DNA of 13,707 nucleotides from Bdellovibrio sp. (GTDB taxonomy: Bacteria; Bdellovibrionota; Bdellovibrionia; Bdellovibrionales; Bdellovibrionaceae): assembly GCA_019104905.1 (NCBI GenBank), contig JAHRXB010000061.1, forward strand, positions 1-13,707. The letters are read 5' to 3'. Within the stretch, counting starts at the first letter, position 1; each line of letters opens with the position of its first letter. The notes below the pieces were generated by a model that worked only from the letters and a program-made list of their open reading frames with translations, searched no databases and had not been told where the DNA came from. This document shows positions 6,370 through 12,394 of this stretch, one piece after another. A program made the translations under genes and the position numbers.

Positions 6370-6996
6370 TCCCCAAAGAACAAAGAGCCACATCAACAGC
6401 GCCGGCCCTGCGAGCATGGCCGCCGAGGTTCCCGCTGGCGGAACCGGTCCAAAAATACTTGAGGCGTAAATAGCCAAAAGAAACACAATTAAAACTATGA
6501 AAGAAATCAAACTTCCTTTTGATAGCTTAACTTTGCGTGTAAGAAACAACCAAATCCCTGCAAAAAAAATCCCGAGCTCCAACAAGACCGTAATAGGAAC
6601 AGAACGCCAAAGTAGAAAACCCACCTTGATAGAACTATCATCCAAAAGCGGCAAATCAGGCTCGTGAACCAAAAGATCCAAAAACCAATGACTGAGCACA
6701 AGGAAAAAAAGAACTAAAGAGGGCCGCTTCTCCCGCCTCACAAGATAAAAGACACCGGCAACTAAAAACGACCAAAAAAAGGTCGCCGCAAGACTGTGCG
6801 AGAAAGGGTAAGAATCAAATTTAAGGACATTCATCCCCACCTTTTCCGAAAGCGGAGACACGGACTCCCAGCCAAGAAGAACAAAAATAGGCCAAATTAA
6901 ATCAATAAACTGCGAAGCAAGAATACAAACTCCCAAATTTATTTTGGGTTCAATTCGCTTTGCCGCAAACGCCATTCCAAAGTGCGCTAAAAACAT
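6355..6996 (-). CDS. Multi-pass membrane protein with conserved His/Asp motifs
   Basis: A 213-residue integral membrane protein with about six hydrophobic segments. Polar residues sit at or within the membrane parts: H5 (LAHFG), D32 (IDLIW), H67 (YPFSHSLAA), H103 and D107 (SHWFLDLLV), then H111 and D114 (HEPDLPL). This arrangement resembles a widespread family of uncharacterised membrane proteins sometimes annotated as YdjM-like metal-dependent hydrolases. The His and Asp residues could bind a metal, but no activity is established. The ATG at 6996 has GGAAGGG six bases upstream, and a sigma-70-like promoter sits at 7028-7056. It converges on the 60-residue gene with 12 bases between stops. 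The family likeness is from memory of motif order, not a search. Confidence 0.75.
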   Translation of the reverse strand: MFLAHFGMAFAAKRIEPKINLGVCILASQFIDLIWPIFVLLGWESVSPLSEKVGMNVLKFDSYPFSHSLAATFFWSFLVAGVFYLVRREKRPSLVLFFLVLSHWFLDLLVHEPDLPLLDDSSIKVGFLLWRSVPITVLLELGIFFAGIWLFLTRKVKLSKGSLISFIVLIVFLLAIYASSIFGPVPPAGTSAAMLAGPALLMWLFVLWGRYLK

Positions 6997-7027
6997 AGAG
7001 AACCCTTCCGTCCAGATCGCTTTTCCC

Positions 7028-7056
7028 AGTTTAGATACATTTCATCACTAACTCAA
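7028..7056 (-). promoter_or_regulatory. Sigma-70-like promoter for the membrane protein gene
   Basis: On the minus strand TTGAGT (7056-7051), a 17-base spacer and TAAACT (7033-7028) match four of six bases in each box. The predicted start is about 25 bases upstream of the ATG at 6996. Confidence 0.4.
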
Positions 7057-7061
7057 ACGAT

Positions 7062-7222
7062 TATACTTTAGCAATGTGACTATGTCATTTACCCGAAAAT
7101 CTTGCACAACTCGAACTCCCTTTTTAAGCTGCGCTTGGGTTGTTTGCGTTGTTCGAGAGAGCTTCAACAAATACCCCGTCGCCCCCGCAAAGGTTTCGGT
7201 CTTCTGCGGGGATTTCTTTTTT
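7062..7222 (+). ncRNA. Candidate small RNA or leader ending in an orphan terminator
   Basis: The gap 6997-7340 has no convincing ORF. A TATACT box (7062-7067, five of six bases, weak -35) could start a transcript near 7074, and an intrinsic terminator ends at 7222, giving about 145-150 bases. Inside, CTCGAAC (7110-7116) pairs with GTTCGAG (7151-7157), and AAGC pairs with GCTT (7126-7136) within that loop. It could be a stand-alone RNA or an attenuated leader of the cytochrome gene that starts at 7341. No known RNA family recognised. Confidence 0.35.
7183..7222 (+). terminator. Intrinsic terminator without an upstream gene
   Basis: CCCCGCA (7183-7189) pairs with TGCGGGG (7205-7211), extended by AAG with CTT across a one-base bulge. 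ATTTC and six T residues (7217-7222) follow. The T-run faces plus-strand transcription, yet the nearest upstream gene runs on the other strand. Confidence 0.65.
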
Positions 7223-7340
7223 CACTCTCTTGAATTCACCCCTAAGTTTACATTTACTAAATTTTCAAGCCCATCCTTTAATAAATTTGAATTGCCGGAA
7301 CATCCTCCAAACTCTAGCGTCTAGGCAAAAGGAGAAACTT

Positions 7341-8111
7341 ATGAAATCACTTCTGTTAGTTCTGTCACTATCAATTTGTAGCTCTGGCTTCGCGATGGAT
7401 CCAACCTCCCACAATCCCCTTGAATCCTGTATGAAGAAGATGAATCAAAATTTGAAAGCGATCGCAAGACAGGTGCAAGAACCGAGTCTGAACCAACAAA
7501 CGGCTCAATGGGCTGACAAACTTTCTCAGATCACCACTCAATGTAAAAGCAACGTGCCCGATGGAATCAACAGCCTTCCCGACAACGAAAGAGACACACG
7601 TAAAGCTCTTTACGAAGAAATGATGGATCATACGGCAGAACTCAGTGATCAACTTGCGGCAACCCTTCGTAAAAATGACAACCTCAAAGCTCAAAAGATT
7701 GTGGAAAGCCTTATTGCGATTAAAAAAGATGGCCATCAAGAGTTTAAACACAGCGATTTCACGTTGATGGCATATGATCTTAAGACCCTGATGAAACAAA
7801 TGGGCACCAATCTTAAGCTCATCACAACGCGAATCAACGATCCGGCTCAAAATGCCAACTCTGCAAAGCTGGCTGACGAAATGACTCAAGCCACTTTGGA
7901 GTCCAAAAAGCATATTCCGGGATCTATTTCTTCTTTGCCGGCCAGTGAACAAGCCGCTCGCAAGGAGCAATATGATAAAATGTTAGATGAAAGCGCGGGA
8001 TTGTCTCAACAACTAGCACAGGCCCTCAGAGCCAATGATACGGCCAAAGCCAAAGTTCTTCTTGAGCAATTAGGTAGTCTCAAAAAAGACAGTCATATTG
8101 AGTTTAAGTAA
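7341..8111 (+). CDS. Exported protein of two tandem cytochrome-b562-like domains
   Basis: A 256-residue protein with a signal peptide (1-18, cleaved after SGFA) and two copies of a four-helix cytochrome b562-like domain, about 27-136 and 147-256, with a 120-residue period. Each copy starts with a helix like the b562 N-terminus (CMKKMNQNLKAI and LMKQMGTNLKLI) and ends in KKDxHxEFK. Aligned to E. coli b562, the axial haem ligands M7 and H102 correspond to M31 and H132 in copy one and to M151 and H252 in copy two. Both pairs are 101 residues apart. There is no CxxCH, so haem, if bound, would be non-covalent b-type. The ATG at 7341 has AAAAGGAG six bases upstream. Likely role: periplasmic electron carrier or haem-binding protein. 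Haem binding is inferred from ligand positions only. Confidence 0.82.
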   Translation: MKSLLLVLSLSICSSGFAMDPTSHNPLESCMKKMNQNLKAIARQVQEPSLNQQTAQWADKLSQITTQCKSNVPDGINSLPDNERDTRKALYEEMMDHTAELSDQLAATLRKNDNLKAQKIVESLIAIKKDGHQEFKHSDFTLMAYDLKTLMKQMGTNLKLITTRINDPAQNANSAKLADEMTQATLESKKHIPGSISSLPASEQAARKEQYDKMLDESAGLSQQLAQALRANDTAKAKVLLEQLGSLKKDSHIEFK

Positions 8112-8121
8112 AAAAATCGAT

Positions 8122-8146
8122 TTCTCGCTGTCGATTGCTGCGAGAA
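8122..8146 (-). terminator. Hairpin beyond the Spy-like gene
   Basis: TTCTCGC (8122-8128) and GCGAGAA (8140-8146) form a 7-bp stem. On the minus strand it is followed after a few bases by a T-run (A 8110-8116 on plus), so it may terminate the convergent minus-strand operon. The gap between stem and T-run makes this tentative. Confidence 0.4.
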
Positions 8147-8158
8147 GGAAGAGATAAG

Positions 8159-8192
8159 ATCCTAAAGACTACGACTAGGTAGTCTTTAGGAT
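8159..8192. terminator. 14-bp perfect inverted repeat between convergent genes
   Basis: ATCCTAAAGACTAC (8159-8172) and GTAGTCTTTAGGAT (8179-8192) are perfect arms around a 6-base loop, midway between two convergent genes. No T-run follows on either strand. It could work in both directions as a strong structural stop. Confidence 0.5.
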
Positions 8193-8205
8193 TAACACCA
8201 AGACT

Positions 8206-8697
8206 CTACTGAGCCTGGTACTGATGAGCCTGTTCCCAAAAGAAGGGACGGTAGAAATCTTGAATGTCTGTGTCAGACTTTTCTCCAAGAATGGCCTGAA
8301 CTTTATCCAGGGCTTCAAACATATTTTTCATCTTTTTATCGTTCAAAGAAGTCAGTTTTTTCTTAAGACTTGCGACCTTCTTGCGATCATAAGGCTTTGT
8401 TGTGATGGTTTCAAACAACACACCTTTTAACTTCGAGGTCTCTTCCTGAATTTGGAAGGTTTCCTTCGCCAGATTTCCGTGAAGGTTCATTAGCTGCTTT
8501 TTCTGATCCGCCGTCAAAGTCTTTGAATTCAAGATAGACTCAACACCTTTTTGAGCGACGCCTCCATGCATTTCAGCCGCAGGCTGCGCTTGAACTTCTT
8601 TTTCAAGCTTTACTTCTTCCGCAGAAGGCTTGGATGCACAATTAACCATAAGAACCGAAAACAGACCCACTACAAGAACTCGAACAGAACTTTTCAT
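8206..8697 (-). CDS. Spy/CpxP-like helical lipoprotein
   Basis: A 163-residue exported protein, almost all helical after a Glu/Ala-rich linker. The signal peptide ends in MVNC (C20), an atypical lipobox with Asn before Cys, but the CASKPS that follows is typical of lipoproteins. LTADQ (61-65) and the long helix around 104-137 (SLKKKLTSLNDKKMKNMFEAL) match the LTxxQ / heavy-metal-sensor layout of Spy and CpxP. Those proteins are periplasmic chaperones or stress sensors induced by envelope damage or metals. The start at 8697 has AAAGGA eight bases upstream. It lies 34 bases after the next gene upstream on the same strand, so they are probably one operon. Family membership rests on motif and helix pattern, not on strong identity. 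Confidence 0.7.
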   Translation of the reverse strand: MKSSVRVLVVGLFSVLMVNCASKPSAEEVKLEKEVQAQPAAEMHGGVAQKGVESILNSKTLTADQKKQLMNLHGNLAKETFQIQEETSKLKGVLFETITTKPYDRKKVASLKKKLTSLNDKKMKNMFEALDKVQAILGEKSDTDIQDFYRPFFWEQAHQYQAQ

Positions 8698-8731
8698 ATT
8701 AGTTTTCCTTTCAAACCTCTAAAAAATGATC

Positions 8732-9091
8732 TTACAAACACTCATTCACAGACTTTACAAAATACTCAGTCAAATCCCCGCTTTTCTCATCCAAAATGTC
8801 GTAGATCGACTGCACCGGTTCCACCACACAGCTGCCTTTTCTGAAAATAAAAAAGTCATCCTGAGGGATCATAAAACGCATGGATAGTATGCACGACTTT
8901 GCATTTCTTCGACAAACAATCTCGTCAAACGAAACAGGCTGCGAATTTAGCAACTGATGTTTCTGTGCCTTCCCATTCAAAAGCTCAAGAATTGTTCCTC
9001 GCGCTGAGGCAGAAGGAAAGGCCAAACTTACCGAACTCATCATCGAAACCATTGAAAGAAGTAAAACTGCATTTCTCATAAGGGACCTCAT
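8732..9091 (-). CDS. Small secreted cysteine-containing protein, unknown
   Basis: About 119 residues with a clear signal peptide ending in SVSLA, then FPSASARG. The mature part has four cysteines (VCRRNAKSC, GSCVV, NECL at the end), which could make two disulfides in the periplasm. No known motif seen. Two starts are possible: ATG 9091 with AAGG seven bases upstream, and ATG 9079 with GAGG six bases upstream; both keep the signal peptide. The longer TTG form (9172) would add a stretch with no signal character. It is the first gene of a likely two-gene operon with the Spy-like lipoprotein 34 bases on, and it diverges from the esterase gene across a palindrome-rich stretch. Confidence 0.7.
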   Translation of the reverse strand: MRSLMRNAVLLLSMVSMMSSVSLAFPSASARGTILELLNGKAQKHQLLNSQPVSFDEIVCRRNAKSCILSMRFMIPQDDFFIFRKGSCVVEPVQSIYDILDEKSGDLTEYFVKSVNECL

Positions 9092-9107
9092 ATGCTTACC
9101 TTCTAAC

Positions 9108-9160
9108 ACCCCGGGATGGGGTTGATCAATGACATGGGTCATGTCTTGAGTCGAATCGAC
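9108..9160. promoter_or_regulatory. Cluster of four short palindromes between divergent genes
   Basis: In 53 bases there are ACCCC/GGGGT (9108-9112 with 9118-9122), TTGATCAA (9122-9129), GACATG-GGT-CATGTC (9131-9145) and GTCGA-A-TCGAC (9150-9160). The third and fourth are the size of typical repressor operators. They sit between the divergent starts at 9091 and 9199, so a shared regulator is possible. Confidence 0.4.
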
Positions 9161-9162
9161 AC

Positions 9163-9192
9163 TTGTCCCCACGGTTTAAGGCATGCTGTAAT
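9163..9192 (+). promoter_or_regulatory. Candidate promoter abutting the esterase start
   Basis: TTGTCC (9163-9168), an 18-base spacer and TGTAAT (9187-9192, five of six bases) put the transcription start at about 9199, the A of the ATG. No SD precedes that ATG, so a leaderless mRNA is likely if this promoter is real. Confidence 0.4.
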
Positions 9193-9198
9193 TCAACT

Positions 9199-10170
9199 AT
9201 GAACAGATTATTTTTTAAGTATGTCCTTCTTTGTTCCTTCACCTTTTTCTTCCTTTCCTGTCGCTCCAAACCGCCTCAAAACACGACTTCCGACGCTTCG
9301 CTGCAAAAAAAAGAGACCTTCAGTGGCGGAAAAAAGCGCTCTTACTGGATATCTATTCCTCCGACGTGTCGCACTTCAAAAGACTGCCCCCTGGTTTTGG
9401 CTTTTCACGGAGGCGGTGGAGAAGGCCGTGACATGGATCAACGCCTTCAACTTTCAAAAGAAACAAACATGCGCAAAATGATTTTAGTTCTACCCAACGG
9501 AGTTGATAGAAACTGGAATGATGGGCGGCCCGAAATCAATGCTGACATTGATGATATCGGCTTCGTCGAAAAAATCTTAGAGGACCTTGTGCCCCTACGC
9601 TCCCCCCAAACTCCTGTTTTTTTATTAGGTCTTTCCAACGGTGGCCAGTTCGTGTTTCGCTTAGCTTGTGAGCACGAGCGCACACAAGCCTTCCAAGCCT
9701 TTGCGACGGTTGTATCAAATTTTGGTGAAGATCTAGCGAAACGCTGCCAGCGTTCTTCACCTCTCTCGGGATTTCTTATCTTCGGAGATCAGGATCCCAT
9801 CATGCCTTTTCAGGGAGGTCCCATCAAAGGTCCTTTGGGTTTCAAAAATCGAGGTCGGGTTATTTCTGCAGATGAAACAGCAGATCTTTGGCTTCGCTTG
9901 AACCGCTGCCAGAGCTGGTCCTCCCCAGAGATCTTAGACAAGAATCTAGACGACGAAACGTCGATAAAAAAAATAAAGGGCGCCAAGTGCGCTCCTGGAG
10001 TCCTTTTCCAGAAATGGGTGATTCACGGCGGAGGCCATGGATTTCCGGGCGCGGCCGGCTCGCTTCCGAAGCGCCTTGTCGGAACAACTAGCTACGAATT
10101 CTCCGCCACCACTGAGATCTTTAACTTTTTTCAAAGAGCCTCGAGCTTGAATTCACATAGTGTGGACTGA
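9199..10170 (+). CDS. PHB-depolymerase / LpqC-type esterase lipoprotein
   Basis: A 323-residue alpha/beta-hydrolase anchored by a lipid. The signal peptide ends FLSC with C21 as the lipidated residue. The sequence follows the polyhydroxybutyrate depolymerase / feruloyl esterase (LpqC) family: PLVLAFHGGGG (64-74, oxyanion region), LVLPNGVDRNW (96-106), the nucleophile elbow GLSNGG with S146, GDQDPIMPF with D199 as the probable acid, and GGGHGFPG with H280. All three members of the triad are present and the length is normal for the family. The ATG at 9199 gives a proper lipoprotein signal; a TTG at 9163 would add 12 residues without SD. Expected substrates are short esters, storage polyester or feruloyl esters at the cell surface. 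The true substrate cannot be told from sequence. Confidence 0.88.
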   Translation: MNRLFFKYVLLCSFTFFFLSCRSKPPQNTTSDASLQKKETFSGGKKRSYWISIPPTCRTSKDCPLVLAFHGGGGEGRDMDQRLQLSKETNMRKMILVLPNGVDRNWNDGRPEINADIDDIGFVEKILEDLVPLRSPQTPVFLLGLSNGGQFVFRLACEHERTQAFQAFATVVSNFGEDLAKRCQRSSPLSGFLIFGDQDPIMPFQGGPIKGPLGFKNRGRVISADETADLWLRLNRCQSWSSPEILDKNLDDETSIKKIKGAKCAPGVLFQKWVIHGGGHGFPGAAGSLPKRLVGTTSYEFSATTEIFNFFQRASSLNSHSVD

Positions 10171-10191
10171 TTTAAGATTTCGTCCACACTA
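10158..10191. terminator. 10-bp inverted repeat over the esterase stop codon
   Basis: TAGTGTGGAC (10158-10167) and GTCCACACTA (10182-10191) are perfect arms with a 14-base loop that contains the TGA stop. No T-run follows. It may slow transcription or protect the 3' end; an operator for the downstream KH gene is the alternative. Confidence 0.4.
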
Positions 10192-10211
10192 AATCGACCA
10201 GTCTCTATTTA

Positions 10212-10249
10212 CTCCGCTTTCAATATCCGAAAAGATCAAAAGAGCGGAG
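10212..10249 (+). promoter_or_regulatory. Leader stem able to hide the SD of the KH gene
   Basis: CTCCGCTTT (10212-10220) can pair with AGAGCGGAG (10241-10249) through eight Watson-Crick pairs and one G-U pair, leaving a 20-base loop. The 3' arm holds GGAG, the core of the SD for the ATG at 10255. The stem would block translation until opened by protein, heat or ligand. Confidence 0.5.
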
Positions 10250-10254
10250 GATAA

Positions 10255-10623
10255 ATGAGTAAATCTGAACTTCAAGTGATCGTCCTAAAAACCCCAAAAT
10301 GCACCCCCGACCAAGCCTCAGAAGTGGATCTGGACAAGATTCGCGAAGACATCGCCCAGTATATTCGCGAGACCATCCGCCTTGTCTGCGGCTCTGACGC
10401 AAAACACTCCGTCACTTGGATCAAAGGAGACAAAACCACGGCTTATAAAGTTTGTGTTGAGCAAAGAGTGCTTGGAAAAATCCTTGGTTCAAAAGGAAAT
10501 CACATCAATGGACTGCGCACGCTCATCCAAGCTATGTGTGGAAGTCGTGGCTTTCGCGGCGTTATTGATGCCCCGGAGACGTTTGAGTACGGCTCGAATA
10601 CTCCGAAGTTCTTGCCTCGCTAG
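10255..10623 (+). CDS. KhpA-like KH-domain RNA-binding protein
   Basis: A 122-residue cytoplasmic protein with a single KH domain of the KhpA type. The RNA-binding loop is GSKG (78-81) in GKILGSKGNHINGLRTLI, the GxxG motif, followed by the helix usual in KH_4 proteins. It differs from the roughly 80-residue KhpA by an extra N-terminal part and a C-terminal tail (APETFEYGSNTPKFLPR). Known KhpA proteins act, often with KhpB, on mRNA stability, cell division or cell size. The ATG at 10255 has GGAGG four bases upstream. Its leader can fold over that SD, which would allow self-regulation. Its last 62 bases overlap the 3' end of the convergent hemG-like gene. Confidence 0.85.
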   Translation: MSKSELQVIVLKTPKCTPDQASEVDLDKIREDIAQYIRETIRLVCGSDAKHSVTWIKGDKTTAYKVCVEQRVLGKILGSKGNHINGLRTLIQAMCGSRGFRGVIDAPETFEYGSNTPKFLPR

Positions 10624-11167
10624 GACGCTCTACCGAGCTGACAAAATCGAGGGTGAATTGAAGAACCTGGTCCCATTTAGTGTATTCATAGTCATAAGAA
10701 ATATCAGTGTCTGAACCCGCCTTCTTCGCAATTCCCCTCATTATTCTTTTCAGAATCCAGTTGTACTTAGAGTATCTCAGGGCTCCCGCAAAAACCACCC
10801 ATCGCCCGGGTCTCCACCCACTCCAAGTGAAGAAGTCTTCCACAATCCCACGCAACTCTTTTTGAACCGCATCATCATTTTGCAAAATTCCCAGGCAGAC
10901 AGAAAAAAACGCCGTGGGTTTATTGGAAAGTTGCCGCGCGTGAAAGCGCGCCCATTTTCTGAGAGAACTCGGATACTTTCTCATATACACGGGAGCCCCC
11001 ACCAAAATCCCATCGTATTTCTGAAGACTCTCGGGAGAACGAACCGCCTGGCGACTATAAACTATATCGACGTTGTGACCTCGGGTCCGGATTTTTTCAG
11101 CCATGAACATCGCTATCTTTTCCGTCTGTCCGTATTCGGTTCCGTAGACGATCAAAAACTGGGACAT
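10562..11167 (-). CDS. hemG: HemG-type flavodoxin, menaquinone-dependent protoporphyrinogen oxidase
   Basis: A 201-residue flavodoxin-fold protein. The FMN-phosphate loop is YGTEYGQTEKIA (8-19). The region WRPGRWVVFAGALRYSKYNWI (118-138) and the later TKWDQVLQF closely match E. coli HemG (WRPD, AGALRYPRYRW, TDWEQV). Known HemG oxidises protoporphyrinogen IX to protoporphyrin IX late in haem synthesis, using FMN and passing electrons to menaquinone at the inner membrane. After about residue 178 it has a Ser/Thr-rich tail (SSVERPSEARTSEYSSRTQ) that E. coli HemG lacks; the end of this tail is antisense to the KH gene's end. The ATG at 11167 has AAAGGAGGG just upstream. A general flavodoxin role is the alternative. 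Confidence 0.85.
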   Translation of the reverse strand: MSQFLIVYGTEYGQTEKIAMFMAEKIRTRGHNVDIVYSRQAVRSPESLQKYDGILVGAPVYMRKYPSSLRKWARFHARQLSNKPTAFFSVCLGILQNDDAVQKELRGIVEDFFTWSGWRPGRWVVFAGALRYSKYNWILKRIMRGIAKKAGSDTDISYDYEYTKWDQVLQFTLDFVSSVERPSEARTSEYSSRTQTSPGHQ

Positions 11168-11196
11168 AAATCCCTCCTTTTGCGCACCCTTTAATC

Positions 11197-11224
11197 AATA
11201 TACTGCATTAAATCGCCCCAGCAA
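11197..11224 (-). promoter_or_regulatory. Sigma-70-like promoter for hemG
   Basis: On the minus strand TTGCTG (11224-11219), a 16-base spacer and TATATT (11202-11197, five of six bases) place the transcription start about 20-25 bases upstream of the ATG at 11167, leaving space for its SD. Confidence 0.4.
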
Positions 11225-11267
11225 GAGCGATCCTCAAAGGACACAAGTGGCCAAAGGGCCGAAAATA

Positions 11268-11295
11268 TTGAGAACCGGCAAATTATGTGTAAACT
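11268..11295 (+). promoter_or_regulatory. Sigma-70-like promoter for the exonuclease
   Basis: TTGAGA (11268-11273, five of six bases), a 16-base spacer and TAAACT (11290-11295, four of six) lie about 33 bases before the TTG start. The same TAAACT box is seen at 7028-7033. Confidence 0.45.
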
Positions 11296-11328
11296 CAAAA
11301 TCCCAATTAACAGCTAAGGAGCTTCGTT

Positions 11329-12216
11329 TTGGCATTTCGTTGGATCGGAAAATCACAAGATGGAAAGTCAGTCACTCTTCAACGCCTTGAAGGTTGTCCG
11401 ATTGAGACCCCGCCGTACGCGACATCCGCTTGGCTAGATAATAACGCAGATCTTATCCGTGTCGGTGCCGTTTTGGATGTCGAGACAACAGGCCTGAATC
11501 AAAACGAAGATAGCATCATTGAAATCGGTCTACGCCAGTTTTCATTTAACAGAAATACCGGAGAAATTCTGTCGCTAGGAAAGTCCTACTGCTGCTTTCA
11601 AGATCCAGGGCGCCCGATTTCGGCGGAAATTGTTGAATTAACAGGGATCACCGATGAAATGGTTGCCGGACAAAACATTGATTGGAACCATGTAAATTCA
11701 CTTTTAGAAGAAGCCAGTCTTGTCGTTGCTCACAATGCCCGTTTTGATCGCCCTTTTGTCGATCGAAAATCGAAAACCTCTAAGGACAAGATCTGGGCTT
11801 GTTCCTTAAAGCAGATTGATTGGAGCAAAAAAGGCTTCACGAGCTCAAAACTTGAACTTCTTAATATCTATCATGGCTTCTTTACTGACTCCCACCGCGC
11901 AATCAATGATGTGGATGCTTTACTGTATCTTTTGAGCCTGCCGGAAAACGATTCGAATAAACCTTATCTATTTGAACTCCTCAACAACGCACGCCGTCCT
12001 ATGACCCAAGTCATCGCAAGCGCGGCGCCTTTTGAATCCAAAGATCACCTCAAAGGCCGAGGTTACAATTGGGATAATACAAATCGCTTCTGGTCCAAGT
12101 TCATCTTTAAAGATGAAGTCCCGACAGAGATGTCCTGGCTTGAAGACTGTGTCTATTGTGGCCCGTTTGGAGGAATGACTCGAGACATTCCCCTTGTGGA
12201 TGGCTTTAAGAACTAA
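11329..12216 (+). CDS. DnaQ-like 3'-5' exonuclease with extra C-terminal module
   Basis: A 295-residue DEDDh exonuclease. Exo I is VLDVETTG with D50 and E52, Exo II is AHNARFDRPF with D140, and Exo III is SHRAINDVDA with H189 and D194, so all catalytic residues are present. A 45-residue N-terminal lead precedes Exo I. After the nuclease domain comes APFESKDHLKGRGYNW (233-248), then FW and WLEDCVYCG (270-278), a module seen at the end of other stand-alone DnaQ homologues whose role is unclear. The start is a TTG at 11329 with AAGGAG seven bases upstream. It has a separate promoter and diverges from hemG. A stand-alone role in DNA repair, proofreading or RNA trimming is more likely than being the main Pol III epsilon subunit. 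Confidence 0.88.
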   Translation: MAFRWIGKSQDGKSVTLQRLEGCPIETPPYATSAWLDNNADLIRVGAVLDVETTGLNQNEDSIIEIGLRQFSFNRNTGEILSLGKSYCCFQDPGRPISAEIVELTGITDEMVAGQNIDWNHVNSLLEEASLVVAHNARFDRPFVDRKSKTSKDKIWACSLKQIDWSKKGFTSSKLELLNIYHGFFTDSHRAINDVDALLYLLSLPENDSNKPYLFELLNNARRPMTQVIASAAPFESKDHLKGRGYNWDNTNRFWSKFIFKDEVPTEMSWLEDCVYCGPFGGMTRDIPLVDGFKN

Positions 12217-12323
12217 ACTCTGATTTTAAAAAAGCCGATTTTAGTCCTCTTGTTTTCTTACATAAGGACCTCGTGCGCAGATCTTTTCAGCATCACGATG
12301 TTAAACTGGAACTGACTCCTCAA

Positions 12324-12351
12324 CTTGACAAGATTGATATAGTGCTCATCT
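12324..12351 (+). promoter_or_regulatory. Heat-shock (sigma-32-like) promoter for lon
   Basis: CTTGACA (12324-12330), a 13-base spacer and GCTCATCT (12344-12351) resemble the sigma-32 pattern CTTGAAA and CCCCATNT, differing at one base in the first box and two in the second. TTGACA is also a perfect sigma-70 -35 box, but no good -10 lies 16-18 bases away. lon is a known heat-shock gene. Confidence 0.5.
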
Positions 12352-12363
12352 TTGTTACATTAA

Positions 12364-12379
12364 CCCCCTTTGCTGGGGG
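12364..12379 (+). promoter_or_regulatory. GC hairpin in the lon leader
   Basis: CCCCC (12364-12368) and GGGGG (12375-12379) form a 5-bp stem with a 6-base loop, near the 5' end of the mRNA predicted from the promoter at 12324 and seven bases before the SD. No T-run follows, so it is not a terminator. It may stabilise the mRNA or adjust ribosome access. Confidence 0.4.
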
Positions 12380-12394
12380 AAAAGTGAGGTCCTT

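Noticed and set aside
6104..6469. A 121-codon plus-strand frame overlapping the 60-residue gene
   Set aside because: It overlaps the small gene in another frame and runs antisense into the membrane protein gene. The 60-residue frame has the strong AAAGGAG at the right distance.
7110..7160. GTTCGAG resembling a tRNA T-loop
   Set aside because: No acceptor stem, D arm or anticodon arm can be built around it.
7076..7324. A GTG-started frame that could be a leader peptide before the cytochrome gene
   Set aside because: There is no SD, it runs through an intrinsic terminator, and its composition is unnatural.
12364..12379. C5/G5 hairpin as a terminator before lon
   Set aside because: No T-run follows and it lies inside the predicted lon leader.
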